Origin: FEN-1139 sp038207155
Lineage (GTDB): Bacteria > Myxococcota_A > Polyangia > Polyangiales > Polyangiaceae
NCBI GenBank assembly: GCA_038207155.1
Contig: JBBRAB010000002.1
Location: 1 to 64,000 of the forward strand
Length of the DNA stretch: 64,000 bases
Reading direction: 5' to 3'
Positions within the stretch are counted from its first letter, which is position 1, and each line of letters begins with the position of its first letter. The notes beneath the pieces are model-generated. The model worked only from the letters and a program-made list of their open reading frames with translations. It had not been told where the DNA came from and ran no database searches. A program made the translations under genes and the position numbers. Shown piece by piece: positions 16,640 through 25,391 of this stretch.

Positions 16640-18010
16640 ATGGTCGAGTTACTGGACAAGCGGCGCCTACACGTTCACCAAAAAGGCACTGGCGCGTTTG
16701 AGCTCGCTTGTGATCAGCCAAGTTTGGCTGGCGCGGTGAGCCAAAGAGCTTGCACTTTCTGCGGTTCACGCGTCGTCCTGTACCCCATCGCCGATGCCAT
16801 CCACCTTGTCCACGGCCCCGTTGGCTGCGCAGCCTACACCTGGGACATCCGGGGGTCACTCTCCTCGGGACCGGAGCTCCATCGCCTGAGTTTCACCACC
16901 GATCTACGCGAGCAAGACGTCATTCGGGGTGGGGCGATCAAGCTCGAAAAGGCGCTGCGTGAGCTGATCGAGCGCTACCAACCCGCGGCGGCCTTCGTGT
17001 ATTCTACCTGCATCGTCGGACTGATTGGCGATGACGTCGCCGCGGTCTGCAAACGGGTGACGCGAGACACAGGAACTACTGTCGTCAACGTCGACTCCGA
17101 GGGCTTTCGCGGCACCAAAAAGGACGGCTATCTTGCAGCCTGTGACGCCCTGGACAGCTTGATCGGTACCGCCGCGCCGGCGGACGCCGGGCCCCATAGC
17201 ATCAACATCCTTGGGGAGTTCAACATCGCGGGGGAGGCCTGGATCATCCGTGACTACTACAAGCGCATGGGCGTCAGGGTCGTCGCAACACTGACGGGTG
17301 ACGGACGGATCGAGGACGTTCGGCGTGCCCATGGGGCCAAGCTCAACGTCGTCCAATGCTCTGGCTCGATGATGCCGCTGGCGCGCAAGATGCAAGAACG
17401 CTTTGGCATCCCCTTTGTCAAGGTCAGCTACTTTGGGATCGAGGATGTCGCCAGGGCGCTGTACGACGTGGCAGACCACTTTGCCTCGCCGGACTTGACG
17501 TGCGCCGCTCAAGAGCTGGTTTCTCAAGAGACCGGGACGATCCTGCCCCGCGTGCGCGAGATCCGCAAGCAACTCACCGGAGCGCGCGCCGCCATCTACA
17601 CCGGAGGAGCGTTCAAGGCCTTCTCGCTGGTGCGCGCCCTGCGAACGCTTGGCGTCAGTACGGTGCTCGCAGGTTCACAAACGGGCAGTCCAGACGACTA
17701 CAAGGCACTGTCCGAGCTCTGCGATCCCGGCGCTGTACTGGTGGATGACACCAACCCGCTTGAGCTCGCTCAGTTCCTGGAGGAACTCAACGTTGATCTC
17801 CTGATCGGTGGCGTGAAAGAGCGACCCATTGCTCACAAACTCGGGGTCGCCTTCTGCGATCACAACCACGAGCGCAAGCGCCCACTGGCTGGCTTTGTCG
17901 GCATGCTCGAATTTGCCGAGGAGGTCCGCAGTAGCCTATTGTCCCCTGTTTGGCGTCACTTGAGCGCCAATCCGCGCAGTCCGCTCCCGCGCATCCCGGA
18001 GGCACCGTGA
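16640..18010 (+). CDS. nifE: FeMo-co assembly scaffold NifE
   Basis: With NifN this forms the NifD/NifK-like scaffold on which NifB-cofactor is converted to FeMo-co by insertion of Mo and homocitrate. ATG 16640 has CGGAGG upstream and yields 456 aa; the in-frame start at 16586 is less likely. Diagnostic segments are SQRACTFCGSRVVLYPI (Cys41), HLVHGPVGCAAYTWDIRG (Cys63) and YSTCIVGLIGDD (Cys124). A 97-bp gap with a small hairpin separates it from nifK. It overlaps nifN by 4 bp (GTGA), which implies translational coupling. Confidence 0.96.
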   Translation: MVELLDKRRLHVHQKGTGAFELACDQPSLAGAVSQRACTFCGSRVVLYPIADAIHLVHGPVGCAAYTWDIRGSLSSGPELHRLSFTTDLREQDVIRGGAIKLEKALRELIERYQPAAAFVYSTCIVGLIGDDVAAVCKRVTRDTGTTVVNVDSEGFRGTKKDGYLAACDALDSLIGTAAPADAGPHSINILGEFNIAGEAWIIRDYYKRMGVRVVATLTGDGRIEDVRRAHGAKLNVVQCSGSMMPLARKMQERFGIPFVKVSYFGIEDVARALYDVADHFASPDLTCAAQELVSQETGTILPRVREIRKQLTGARAAIYTGGAFKAFSLVRALRTLGVSTVLAGSQTGSPDDYKALSELCDPGAVLVDDTNPLELAQFLEELNVDLLIGGVKERPIAHKLGVAFCDHNHERKRPLAGFVGMLEFAEEVRSSLLSPVWRHLSANPRSPLPRIPEAP

Positions 18011-19383
18011 ACCTGCCGACGCTCAACGAGTCCTTTGAAGTCGCCACCACGACCAATCCCTGTCGCCTCTGTGCTCCGCTGGGTGCAGCCTTGGCGATCC
18101 GCGGAATTGAAAACGCTATGCCGGTGCTGCACGGCTCTCAAGGCTGCGCGACCTACATGCGACGCTACTTGGTGAGCCACTTCCGGGAGCCGATGGATAT
18201 CGCCTCGTCCAGCTTTGGCGAACAGGCTGCGGTGTTTGGCGGTGCCGCGAACCTCGAGCAAGCCCTCGACAACGTGACCGCTCGCTATCAACCCAGTCTA
18301 CTCGGCGTGGCCACCACCTGCCTGGCGGAGACGATCGGGGACGACGTTCGCGGGATCATTCGCCAATGGGAAAAGACTCGCGGCAGCGCGGCACCTCGGA
18401 TATTTCACGTCTGCACGCCGGCCTATTCCGCCGGCCATAGCGAGGGTTACGCGGCGACTGTGCTCGCACTTATTGACCAGCTCGCCGAGGGCGGCGAGCG
18501 CCTCGGGCACGTCAACCTGTTTACCCCGATGTTTGCGTCTCCGGCAGACATTCGCGCGCTTCGCGGCATCATCACGAGCTTCGCCCTCCGGTCTGTGGTG
18601 ATTCCGGATTTCTCCGAGACGCTGGATGGCGGCAACTGGCAAACGTACCAAAGCATCCCGGAGGGGGGGACTCCGGTCGCTGACATCGTGGCAGCCGGTC
18701 GCGCACGTGCCTCGCTATCGTTCGTCAGTTCCGAGGTACAAGCTCCAGTCGCCGCCCGCTTGGTCACGCCGGGCCGCCTGCTGTCGGAGCGCTTCTCGGT
18801 CAACGACGTGACGATGCCAGCGCCCGTCGGTCTGCAGGGCACCGATCGTCTGATGAGCGAATTGTCGGAGCTGTCTGGGCTACCGATCCCCGCCTCCGAA
18901 AAGGCGGAGCGCGGTCGACTCTTGGATGCCATGGTCGATGCGCACAAGCTGATGTTCGAGCGGCGGGTGGCCTTGGTCGGCGATTCCGACCTCGTCATCA
19001 GTCTCGCCGCGTTTTGCGGGGAACTCGGGCTATCTCCGGTGCTCTGCGCGTCCGGTTCGAGCGGCAAACAGCTTTCCCTTCAACTCGAAGCGCGCGGAAT
19101 CACCGGCTGCACTGTGCTTGAGGACACCGACCACCGCCGGGTTGAGCTGGCCGCACAAGACCTCAAGCTCGATCTCGTGATTGGACCGAGCAAGGTGCGA
19201 CCTTGGGCGCGCCGGCTCGGAATCCCGGTTCTGAACCTCGGCTTTCCGATCCACGATCGCTTCGGAGCCGCTCGTCTGCGCACCGTTGGTTACGACGGTG
19301 CCCTACACATTCTCGATCGCGTCGCCAACGCCTTGCTCGAGCATCGTCAAGAGCAAGCGGGTCGTGACTGGTCATATCTCTGA
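18007..19383 (+). CDS. nifN: FeMo-co assembly scaffold NifN
   Basis: This is the NifK-like partner of NifE in the NifEN scaffold. Start GTG 18007 overlaps the nifE stop codon (GTGA) and has GGAGG upstream, giving 458 aa; the upstream in-frame ATG lies inside nifE and is not needed. Landmarks are NPCRLCAPLGAALA (Cys22), LHGSQGCATYMRR (Cys47), ATTCLAETIGDDV and TPAYSAGHSEGY. nifB follows 20 bp downstream. Confidence 0.96.
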   Translation: MNLPTLNESFEVATTTNPCRLCAPLGAALAIRGIENAMPVLHGSQGCATYMRRYLVSHFREPMDIASSSFGEQAAVFGGAANLEQALDNVTARYQPSLLGVATTCLAETIGDDVRGIIRQWEKTRGSAAPRIFHVCTPAYSAGHSEGYAATVLALIDQLAEGGERLGHVNLFTPMFASPADIRALRGIITSFALRSVVIPDFSETLDGGNWQTYQSIPEGGTPVADIVAAGRARASLSFVSSEVQAPVAARLVTPGRLLSERFSVNDVTMPAPVGLQGTDRLMSELSELSGLPIPASEKAERGRLLDAMVDAHKLMFERRVALVGDSDLVISLAAFCGELGLSPVLCASGSSGKQLSLQLEARGITGCTVLEDTDHRRVELAAQDLKLDLVIGPSKVRPWARRLGIPVLNLGFPIHDRFGAARLRTVGYDGALHILDRVANALLEHRQEQAGRDWSYL

Positions 19384-19403
19384 ATACCAGTGAAGGAGCC
19401 GAC

Positions 19404-20654
19404 ATGAACTCGACTCTCCATCGTCATCCCTGTTTCGATGCCTCAGCGCGACACGAGCATGCACGTGTCCACCTACCCGTCGCCGCCGGCTGCAACGTCC
19501 AGTGCAACTTCTGCGATCGAAGCGGAGACTGCATCAACGAGAGCCGCCCTGGTATCAGCACCGCTCTTCTGAATCCAGAGCAGTCCGTCGAGTACCTCGA
19601 CAAGGTGCGTGAGCTCGAGCCAAGGCTCAGCGTGGTGGGCATCGCCGGCCCTGGTGATCCCTTTGCGGCAGGAGAAAACACCGTCCGGACGCTGGAGCTC
19701 GTGCACGCCAAGCATCCCGATCTGCTGCTCTGTGTCGCGACCAACGGGCTTGGGCTGGCTCCGTTCGTTGACGATCTGGCGCGTCTGAAGGTGAGTCATG
19801 TCACCATCACTATCAACGGCACGGTTCCCCAGGTGGTTGAGAAAGTCTATGCCTGGATCCGCGACGGCAAGCGCATGCTGCGTGGCCGGGAAGCGGCAGA
19901 GACGCTGATCGCTCGCCAGGCTGAATCCCTCAGGCTGTTGGTCGCCGCCGGCATCATGGTAAAGATCAACACCATCGTCATTCCGGGTGTCAATGACCAC
20001 CATGTCGTCGACGTCGCCCGCATCGCCTCGGAAGCGGGCGCATCGGTCCTAAATCTGATGCCAATCTATCCGGTTGCCACCACTCCGTTCGGCACCATCG
20101 CGACGCCCAAAAAGGCGCTAATGGACTCGGTTCGAGCCGAGGCAGGCCTCTACTTGCCACAGATGCGTCACTGCACGCGTTGTCGCGCGGACGCCGTGGG
20201 GCTGATCGGCGACGCAATGACCAAGGAAAAGCTGCAACTTCTGCAAGCGTCCGGCCGTCCTGGTCAAGCCAATCGTCCCTACGTGGCGATCGCGTCACGC
20301 GAGGGCGTGATGGTCAACCAGCACCTGGGTGACGCGGATGAGCTGTGGATTTTTGGGCTAAAAGACTCAGAGCCTACGCTTATCGAACGCCGCGCCGCAC
20401 CTCCCGGCGGCGGCGGAAACGAGCGTTGGGAAGCGCTCGCAGATCTTCTGGTTGATTGCCGCGGCGTGGTGACGAGCGGGGCGGGCAACGCTCCGACCAC
20501 GGTCCTACTGGGTCGAGGCATTACCGTCACCCTTGCGGACTGCCTGGTCGACGAGGCAGTCACCGGGATCCTCACCGGCGGCGCCCTGCGCGCCCCGCCG
20601 CGCGCGTTCAAGTGCGGGGACGACTGCAGCGGCAAGGCCACTGGCTGCGGCTGA
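19404..20654 (+). CDS. nifB: Radical SAM FeMo-co biosynthesis protein NifB with C-terminal NifX-like domain
   Basis: NifB fuses two [4Fe-4S] clusters and inserts the central carbide to make NifB-co, the precursor of all nitrogenase cofactors. ATG 19404 has AAGGAG upstream; length is 416 aa. The radical SAM motif is C30-x3-C34-x2-C37 (GCNVQCNFCDR), followed by ESRPG. Downstream are GPGDPFA and a C-x2-C (HCTRCRADAVG). From about residue 275 (PYVAIASREGVMVNQHLGDADELWIF) a NifX/NafY-type cofactor-binding domain is fused. The extreme C-terminus is Cys/Gly-rich. No separate nifX is seen. Confidence 0.97.
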   Translation: MNSTLHRHPCFDASARHEHARVHLPVAAGCNVQCNFCDRSGDCINESRPGISTALLNPEQSVEYLDKVRELEPRLSVVGIAGPGDPFAAGENTVRTLELVHAKHPDLLLCVATNGLGLAPFVDDLARLKVSHVTITINGTVPQVVEKVYAWIRDGKRMLRGREAAETLIARQAESLRLLVAAGIMVKINTIVIPGVNDHHVVDVARIASEAGASVLNLMPIYPVATTPFGTIATPKKALMDSVRAEAGLYLPQMRHCTRCRADAVGLIGDAMTKEKLQLLQASGRPGQANRPYVAIASREGVMVNQHLGDADELWIFGLKDSEPTLIERRAAPPGGGGNERWEALADLLVDCRGVVTSGAGNAPTTVLLGRGITVTLADCLVDEAVTGILTGGALRAPPRAFKCGDDCSGKATGCG

Positions 20655-20760
20655 AGCAACGCGAACTGAATTCTTTACTACCACACACGACCGATGTCCG
20701 TGTGAAACCAAACCCGAAGCATCTTTACGTGCGTACTACCCGATTGTTTCCGAGGTTGTC

Positions 20761-21063
20761 ATGGAAAAGCCAGATCATCACATTCTCGTTTGCAGCAGCT
20801 TTCGACAGAACGGTGAGGCCAAGGGCGTCTGCCACAAAAAGGGTGCTCGCGATCTTCTCCAGTACCTTCAGCAGGAGGTCACCGACCGCGGACTGACGAT
20901 CGCGATCTCGTGCACTGGATGCTTTTCGATTTGCGAAAAGGGCCCCGCGATGGTCGTTTACCCCGAGGGCTACTGGTACGGTGAGATGACTGAAGAACGT
21001 ATCGACAGCGTGCTTGATGCCCTGGAAGAGGGCAAAGCCGTCGAGGAACTGCTGCTCACCTAG
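20761..21063 (+). CDS. Thioredoxin-like [2Fe-2S] ferredoxin
   Basis: This is a 100-aa small acidic protein starting at ATG 20761. The cysteine pattern fits thioredoxin-fold [2Fe-2S] ferredoxins: Cys11, Cys24, then Cys54 and Cys58 in GCFSICEKGP, with an additional Cys51. Related ferredoxins occur in nif clusters of several phyla, where they may donate electrons to NifH or help cofactor assembly. It lies between nifB (106 bp upstream) and nifV (27 bp downstream) on the same strand, so a nitrogenase-related electron-transfer role is a reasonable inference. The specific donor is not proven. Confidence 0.88.
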   Translation: MEKPDHHILVCSSFRQNGEAKGVCHKKGARDLLQYLQQEVTDRGLTIAISCTGCFSICEKGPAMVVYPEGYWYGEMTEERIDSVLDALEEGKAVEELLLT

Positions 21064-21090
21064 GTAAGCTAAAAAGTGATGGAGGTCCCC

Positions 21091-22164
21091 ATGTCAGTCG
21101 ACGTGAGTGGTTGCAATTCACCCTGGTTTGTTGACACTACGCTGCGCGACGGCGCGCAGATGCCGGGCGTTGTATTTCAGCCAAGCCAGCGCATCGAACT
21201 CGCGTTGGCGCTCGATGCGCTGGGGATACATGAGCTTGAGCTCGCCGTCGCGGCCCGTGAGGGCCAAGACTGGAGTGAGCCGCAACGACTGCTGGATGCT
21301 GGGGTGGATGCGCGCCTCACCAGTTGGTGCCGCCTCAGCGAAGAGGACGTCAAGCTCGCCCTTTCGACCGCGGTCGACTGTGTCCACGTGGGGATTCCCT
21401 GCTCCCAGCTGCAGCTGAGCAATGTGGGACTCTCGAAATCTCAGGTCCTGCAGCGCCTTGAGCGCTGCCTGACGCTTGTCCGCGCTGCCGGACGCTATGC
21501 ATCGGTTGGCGCCGTTGACGCTTCGCGCTCTAGTGCTGCATGGCTGACTGAGCTCGCCCAACGCTGCTCTGAGCTGGGCGCGCAGCGTTTTCGGCTGGCA
21601 GACACGGTTGGCTGCTGGAGTCCGCTCGCGGTCGGGAGTCTGTTCACCTCTCTGCGCTGCGCTGTCCCATCGCTCGTGCTCGGGATCCACGCCCACAACG
21701 ACCTTGGGCTGGCTACGGCCAATACTCTTGCGGCGCTCGACGGAGGCGCGGAGAGCCTTGACGTGACCGTGCTGGGAATCGGCGAGCGGGCGGGCAACGC
21801 CGCACTGGAACAGGTCGCGATGGCCCTAAAAATGACGAGCCACCGCACGCCGCAACTCCAGCTTGCTCAGCTGGCACCTATTTGCCAGAGGGTCGCCGAG
21901 ATGATCGGGCTCCCGATCCCCTTTGGTGCTCCGGTGGTCGGCGCAAACGCCTTCCGGCACAGCTCCGGGATTCACGTGGACGGTATGCTCAAGAATTCTG
22001 CCAGTTTTGAGGCATTTTCCCCAGAGCTGTGCGGCGGGCGGCGTGAGCTGTGTCTGGGCGAGCAATCGGGCCGCGCTGCGGAGCGAGCCAAGCTCGCGAG
22101 GTTCTCCCTGCGGCCAGTACCGGTCGCGGATCAGCTGCAGCATCCGTCGCGCAGGGCGGGCTGA
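21091..22164 (+). CDS. nifV: Homocitrate synthase
   Basis: NifV condenses acetyl-CoA and 2-oxoglutarate to homocitrate, the organic ligand of FeMo-co. ATG 21091 has GGAGG at ideal spacing; the alternative starts at 21076 and 21079 place the ribosome site inside the frame. Length is 357 aa, slightly short for the family (about 380). DRE-TIM motifs are visible: DTTLRDGAQMPG, HAHNDLGLATAN (metal-binding His pair), GIGERAGNAALEQV and FRHSSGIHVDGMLK. The usual LGKHSG near the C-terminus reads LGEQSG and the tail is abbreviated. Isopropylmalate synthase is an alternative by family, but context favours NifV. Confidence 0.93.
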   Translation: MSVDVSGCNSPWFVDTTLRDGAQMPGVVFQPSQRIELALALDALGIHELELAVAAREGQDWSEPQRLLDAGVDARLTSWCRLSEEDVKLALSTAVDCVHVGIPCSQLQLSNVGLSKSQVLQRLERCLTLVRAAGRYASVGAVDASRSSAAWLTELAQRCSELGAQRFRLADTVGCWSPLAVGSLFTSLRCAVPSLVLGIHAHNDLGLATANTLAALDGGAESLDVTVLGIGERAGNAALEQVAMALKMTSHRTPQLQLAQLAPICQRVAEMIGLPIPFGAPVVGANAFRHSSGIHVDGMLKNSASFEAFSPELCGGRRELCLGEQSGRAAERAKLARFSLRPVPVADQLQHPSRRAG

Positions 22165-22185
22165 CGCGCGTTGGACGAGCCCCAG

Positions 22186-22833
22186 TCACACGCGATACGT
22201 GCTGCCGTCCACCCACTGATGGTCTTTTTGATGGTGACTGACCAGCAGTGATGGTGTGGCAGTCTCCCGAATCCAGGTAGAGACAACGGCCCCCGCCTCG
22301 GCATGGGCCGCCTCGTCCAGCGAGGAGAAGGGCTCGTCGAGCAGGAGGATCTGAGGCTCTTGCGCCAGCGCGCGCGCGATCGCCACGCGCTGTTGCTCGC
22401 CCCCTGAGAGCTGCGCAGGTCGTCGTGACTCGCACCCGTGTAGACCGAGGCGCCCGAGCCAGTCTCGAGCCATGTTGACGCGGACAAGCTTTGGATGAGC
22501 GCGCGAGACGGCGTACTCCACGTTTTGCAGGGCGCTCAGATGCGGAAACAAGGCAAAGCGCTGATGAACCAAGCCAATTCTCCGCCGCTGCGGCGACACG
22601 AACTGGCGCTTGCCGTCTTGCCAGCAGGCCTCGCCGTATCGGACGGTGCCATGGACGGGTGTTACGAGTCCTGCGATCAATCGCAGGATGCTGCTCTTGC
22701 CACACCCGGAGGGGCCCACGAGCACCTGAAGCCCGGAGACCAGCTCAAGCTCGACGGTGAGCGTCCTACCCGTGGCACCAAGCGTCAGGTTCGCGTGAAC
22801 CGAGAGTGTCGCGGCGCGCCTGACGTTAGACAT
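22186..22833 (-). CDS. modC: Molybdate ABC transporter ATP-binding protein (short form)
   Basis: This is the ATPase of the molybdate importer. ATG 22833 has GGGAGC upstream and gives 215 aa. Walker A is GPSGCGKSS, the signature is LSGGEQQRV, Walker B is ILLLDEPF and the H-loop is VSHH. E. coli ModC (352 aa) has a C-terminal MOP/TOBE molybdate-binding domain; here the protein stops just after the ATPase core, so that domain is missing. It overlaps modB by 8 bp and converges with nifV, with 21 bp between the stop codons. A transporter for another oxyanion is possible, but context favours molybdate. Confidence 0.88.
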   Translation of the reverse strand: MSNVRRAATLSVHANLTLGATGRTLTVELELVSGLQVLVGPSGCGKSSILRLIAGLVTPVHGTVRYGEACWQDGKRQFVSPQRRRIGLVHQRFALFPHLSALQNVEYAVSRAHPKLVRVNMARDWLGRLGLHGCESRRPAQLSGGEQQRVAIARALAQEPQILLLDEPFSSLDEAAHAEAGAVVSTWIRETATPSLLVSHHQKDHQWVDGSTYRV

Positions 22834-23500
22834 AGCGACGTTGCTCCCACCGCGCCACCAACCCCAGCACCGCAAGGGCCAGCAACGTCAAGCTCGCGGA
22901 CAGCACTAACGCGTCGTTATCGCGTCCCGCTTGAATCGCGTCATACACCCCAAGCGCAGCGGTACGCGTCTCGCCGGGAATGTTACCGCCCAGCATCAGC
23001 GTTAGCCCAAAATCCCCAAGAGAACGGGCAAAGGCCAGCGAGATCCCGGCTAGGATCCCACGCCGCGCTAGAGGCAGTTCGATCGTGAAGAGCGTGCGCC
23101 AGCGCGAGGCGCCGGCGAGCTGGGCAGCAGCCACGAGTTCTGGATCGATGCCCGCGACGCTGGCCTGAGCGGCGCGCGCGATCATAGGCAGCCCTGCAAC
23201 GCAGGAGGCTAGGATCGCGCCAGTACGCGAAAACGTGAGATGGCAGCCCGTGAGGGCGTGAAATGCCAGCCCAATCGAGCTCTGGCGACCAAGCACCACC
23301 AGCAGGTAGTACCCCAGCACGGTCGGTGGAAGCACGAGCGGGATTGCCACGGCTGCAGTGACCCACTCTCGCCCTCGAAACCTACCAATCGCCAGGCCGC
23401 TCCCCAGAGCTGTACCCAGTACGCTCGCTATCACGGTCGCCGTGAGCGCCACCTCAAGGGAGGTGGCAAGCAGCTCGCTGGCGGCTGAGAATTGGGTCAC
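22826..23500 (-). CDS. modB: Molybdate ABC transporter permease
   Basis: This 224-aa inner-membrane permease starts at GTG 23500 and overlaps the modA stop codon (GTGA); the longer open frame lies inside modA. About five or six hydrophobic segments are visible. The EAA-type cytoplasmic loop that docks with ModC is AAAQLAGASRWRTLFTIELPLARRGILAG. The ARSLGDFGLTLMLGGNIPGET segment is typical of ModB. It is translated in a coupled modA-modB-modC unit that would supply Mo for FeMo-co. Confidence 0.92.
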   Translation of the reverse strand: MTQFSAASELLATSLEVALTATVIASVLGTALGSGLAIGRFRGREWVTAAVAIPLVLPPTVLGYYLLVVLGRQSSIGLAFHALTGCHLTFSRTGAILASCVAGLPMIARAAQASVAGIDPELVAAAQLAGASRWRTLFTIELPLARRGILAGISLAFARSLGDFGLTLMLGGNIPGETRTAALGVYDAIQAGRDNDALVLSASLTLLALAVLGLVARWEQRRYV

Positions 23501-24306
23501 TTCGCCGCTCTCAGCCCCCGTTCGATTGGAGGCAGGTAGCCGTGCCGGTAGAGCACAGAGAGCACGCTTTCGTCCCACAGGGAGTCGGCAACCCGGTCAG
23601 CCACCACGGCGCGCTGTGGATGGGCGCAGTTGAGCACGTGGGCCTCGAGCGGATCGAACAGAGAGCTCGGGACCTCAAACAACACGCGCTCGTTGGCGGT
23701 CACCAGCGCGGATGCGATCAGTGCCCCATCGGCCTGACCGGTTCGCACCAAACGCGCGGCGTCACGGATGTCACTGGCGTAGACCAAGTGAGACTCGAAT
23801 GCCGTCGCCGTGCCAGAGTGCTCAAGGGCTTGGCGCGCGGCGCGACCGTACGGGGCGTGCTCCGGGTTGGCGATCGCGAGCTTGCCCACCAGAACCTTCG
23901 CCAGGCCAGAAAGGTCCTTGGCATCCGTGACAAGTCCCGGACGCGTGATGGCGACCAGCCCGCCTCGCACGAGCGCAGTCTTTCGAACAGCACGGCAGCG
24001 ACCGGTCGCAACGGCGGCGTCGCGTGCCGTTTCATCAGCGGTCAGCAGTAAGTCGAACGGAGCGCCGCGCTGGATCTGCTGCACCAGGGTCCCCGATGCC
24101 CCAATGATCCAGGCTCTCGGTCCCGGGCCTCGAATTCGATCGGATTGCTCCGCATCCTCGAGCGCAGGCGCTAGACTCGAGGCGGCGGCGATGCGAATCG
24201 TGGTCTCGTCCGGATTCAGGAGGCGTCCGCCCAGCGCCGCAACGCTCAGCATCGCAGCAGTCACAAAAGCCATGGTTCCCACCAGATACCGGCGCTCATT
24301 GTTCAT
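23497..24306 (-). CDS. modA: Molybdate-binding periplasmic protein
   Basis: ATG 24306 has GAGGAG 8 nt upstream; a GTG three codons earlier overlaps that site. The 269-aa product has an N-terminal hydrophobic segment (export signal or anchor, no lipobox) and then the ModA pattern IRIAAASSLAPALED, IIGASGTLVQQIQRGAPFDLLLTAD, VGKLAIANPEHAPYGRAARQAL and LVYASDIRDAARLVRTGQADGAL. It captures molybdate in the periplasm for ModBC. It is divergent from draG; the 113-bp spacer between them should hold both promoters, but no ModE-type site was recognised. Confidence 0.93.
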   Translation of the reverse strand: MNNERRYLVGTMAFVTAAMLSVAALGGRLLNPDETTIRIAAASSLAPALEDAEQSDRIRGPGPRAWIIGASGTLVQQIQRGAPFDLLLTADETARDAAVATGRCRAVRKTALVRGGLVAITRPGLVTDAKDLSGLAKVLVGKLAIANPEHAPYGRAARQALEHSGTATAFESHLVYASDIRDAARLVRTGQADGALIASALVTANERVLFEVPSSLFDPLEAHVLNCAHPQRAVVADRVADSLWDESVLSVLYRHGYLPPIERGLRAAK

Positions 24307-24419
24307 GTTCAGCACTCCTCACCAGTTTTGTGCGCTACACAATCCCTTGCTTCAAGGCCCAATGCGCCGCGCCCCCGAATGAGTTGCGCTTGAAACCTGA
24401 TCATTATTTGTTGGAAACC

Positions 24420-25391
24420 ATGGCGGACACAATCGTGACATCTAAGGTCGATTTGGCCGCAATGGCGACCGAAGGGCTCGACACGCTGCGCGCGCGTGCG
24501 CGTGGAGCGTTCCTCGGATTGGCGGTTGGCGACGCGCTCGGTGCGACCGTCGAGTTCATGACCGCTCGCGAGATCCAGGTGACCTACGGCACTCATCGCG
24601 AGCTCATTGGTGGCGGCTGGTTGAATCTTTCCCCGGGAGAGGTCACCGACGACACCGAGATGTCGCTATTTCTGGCTCGAAGCATCGTGGAACAGGGACA
24701 TTGGTCGCTTACCTGCGCCGCAAAGCATCTCGCGTTGTGGCTCAAGAGTCGTCCCAAAGACATTGGCAACACGGTGCTGCGCGGGCTCCGAGCCTACGTC
24801 ACTCACGGACGTCTTGAGGTTCCGCCTGGACCAGGTGATGCCGGAAATGGCGCAGCGATGCGCCTGCTGCCGGTCGCGCTCTGCACGCTGGGCGACCCGG
24901 AGCTCTCTGAGCGCTGCATGCTTGAGCAGGCGCATCTAACGCACAACCACGCCCTATCGGACGCCGCCTGCCTCAGTGTCACGCGGCTCGTCCAAGCTGC
25001 CGTCTGCGGACGCTCGCTGAGCCACCTGCGACGAGAAGCGAGTGAATTGGTAGCCAGCATTCCCGTGTTCACGTACTCGCCCTACCCCGGCCAGGCCTCA
25101 GGCTACATCGTGGACACCATGCAGACCGTGCTCTACTGCTTTTTCCGTAGTCGACGCTTCGAGGACTGCCTTGTGGATACCGTCAACCGCGGCGGTGACG
25201 CCGACACCACGGGCGCGATCGTTGGCATGGTTGCAGGGGCCTACTATGGCCAAGAGGCAATTCCGGAGCGCTGGCTCGAGCGCTTGTCACCGAAGCTCGC
25301 GAGTGAGCTGGTGAGCCATGCCGATTGGCTCGTGGAGCATTCGCCGCTTGGGCGCGAGCTCGGTGCGCTCACGGGGTCAAGCGTGCGGTAG
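24420..25391 (+). CDS. draG: ADP-ribosyl-[dinitrogen reductase] hydrolase
   Basis: DraG removes ADP-ribose from the NifH arginine and so reactivates nitrogenase, opposing DraT. ATG 24420 gives 323 aa (family about 295); a start 14 codons later (MATEGLDTLRARARGAFLG) would match the family N-terminus more tightly. The dinuclear metal ligands are visible in GEVTDDTEMS (Thr76, Asp77, Asp78) and NRGGDADTTGAI (Asp260, Asp262). DAGNGAAMRLLP and TYSPYPGQASGYIVDT-type segments are also present. It sits 14 kb from draT at the opposite end of the nif block; most known draTG pairs are adjacent. Confidence 0.92.
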   Translation: MADTIVTSKVDLAAMATEGLDTLRARARGAFLGLAVGDALGATVEFMTAREIQVTYGTHRELIGGGWLNLSPGEVTDDTEMSLFLARSIVEQGHWSLTCAAKHLALWLKSRPKDIGNTVLRGLRAYVTHGRLEVPPGPGDAGNGAAMRLLPVALCTLGDPELSERCMLEQAHLTHNHALSDAACLSVTRLVQAAVCGRSLSHLRREASELVASIPVFTYSPYPGQASGYIVDTMQTVLYCFFRSRRFEDCLVDTVNRGGDADTTGAIVGMVAGAYYGQEAIPERWLERLSPKLASELVSHADWLVEHSPLGRELGALTGSSVR

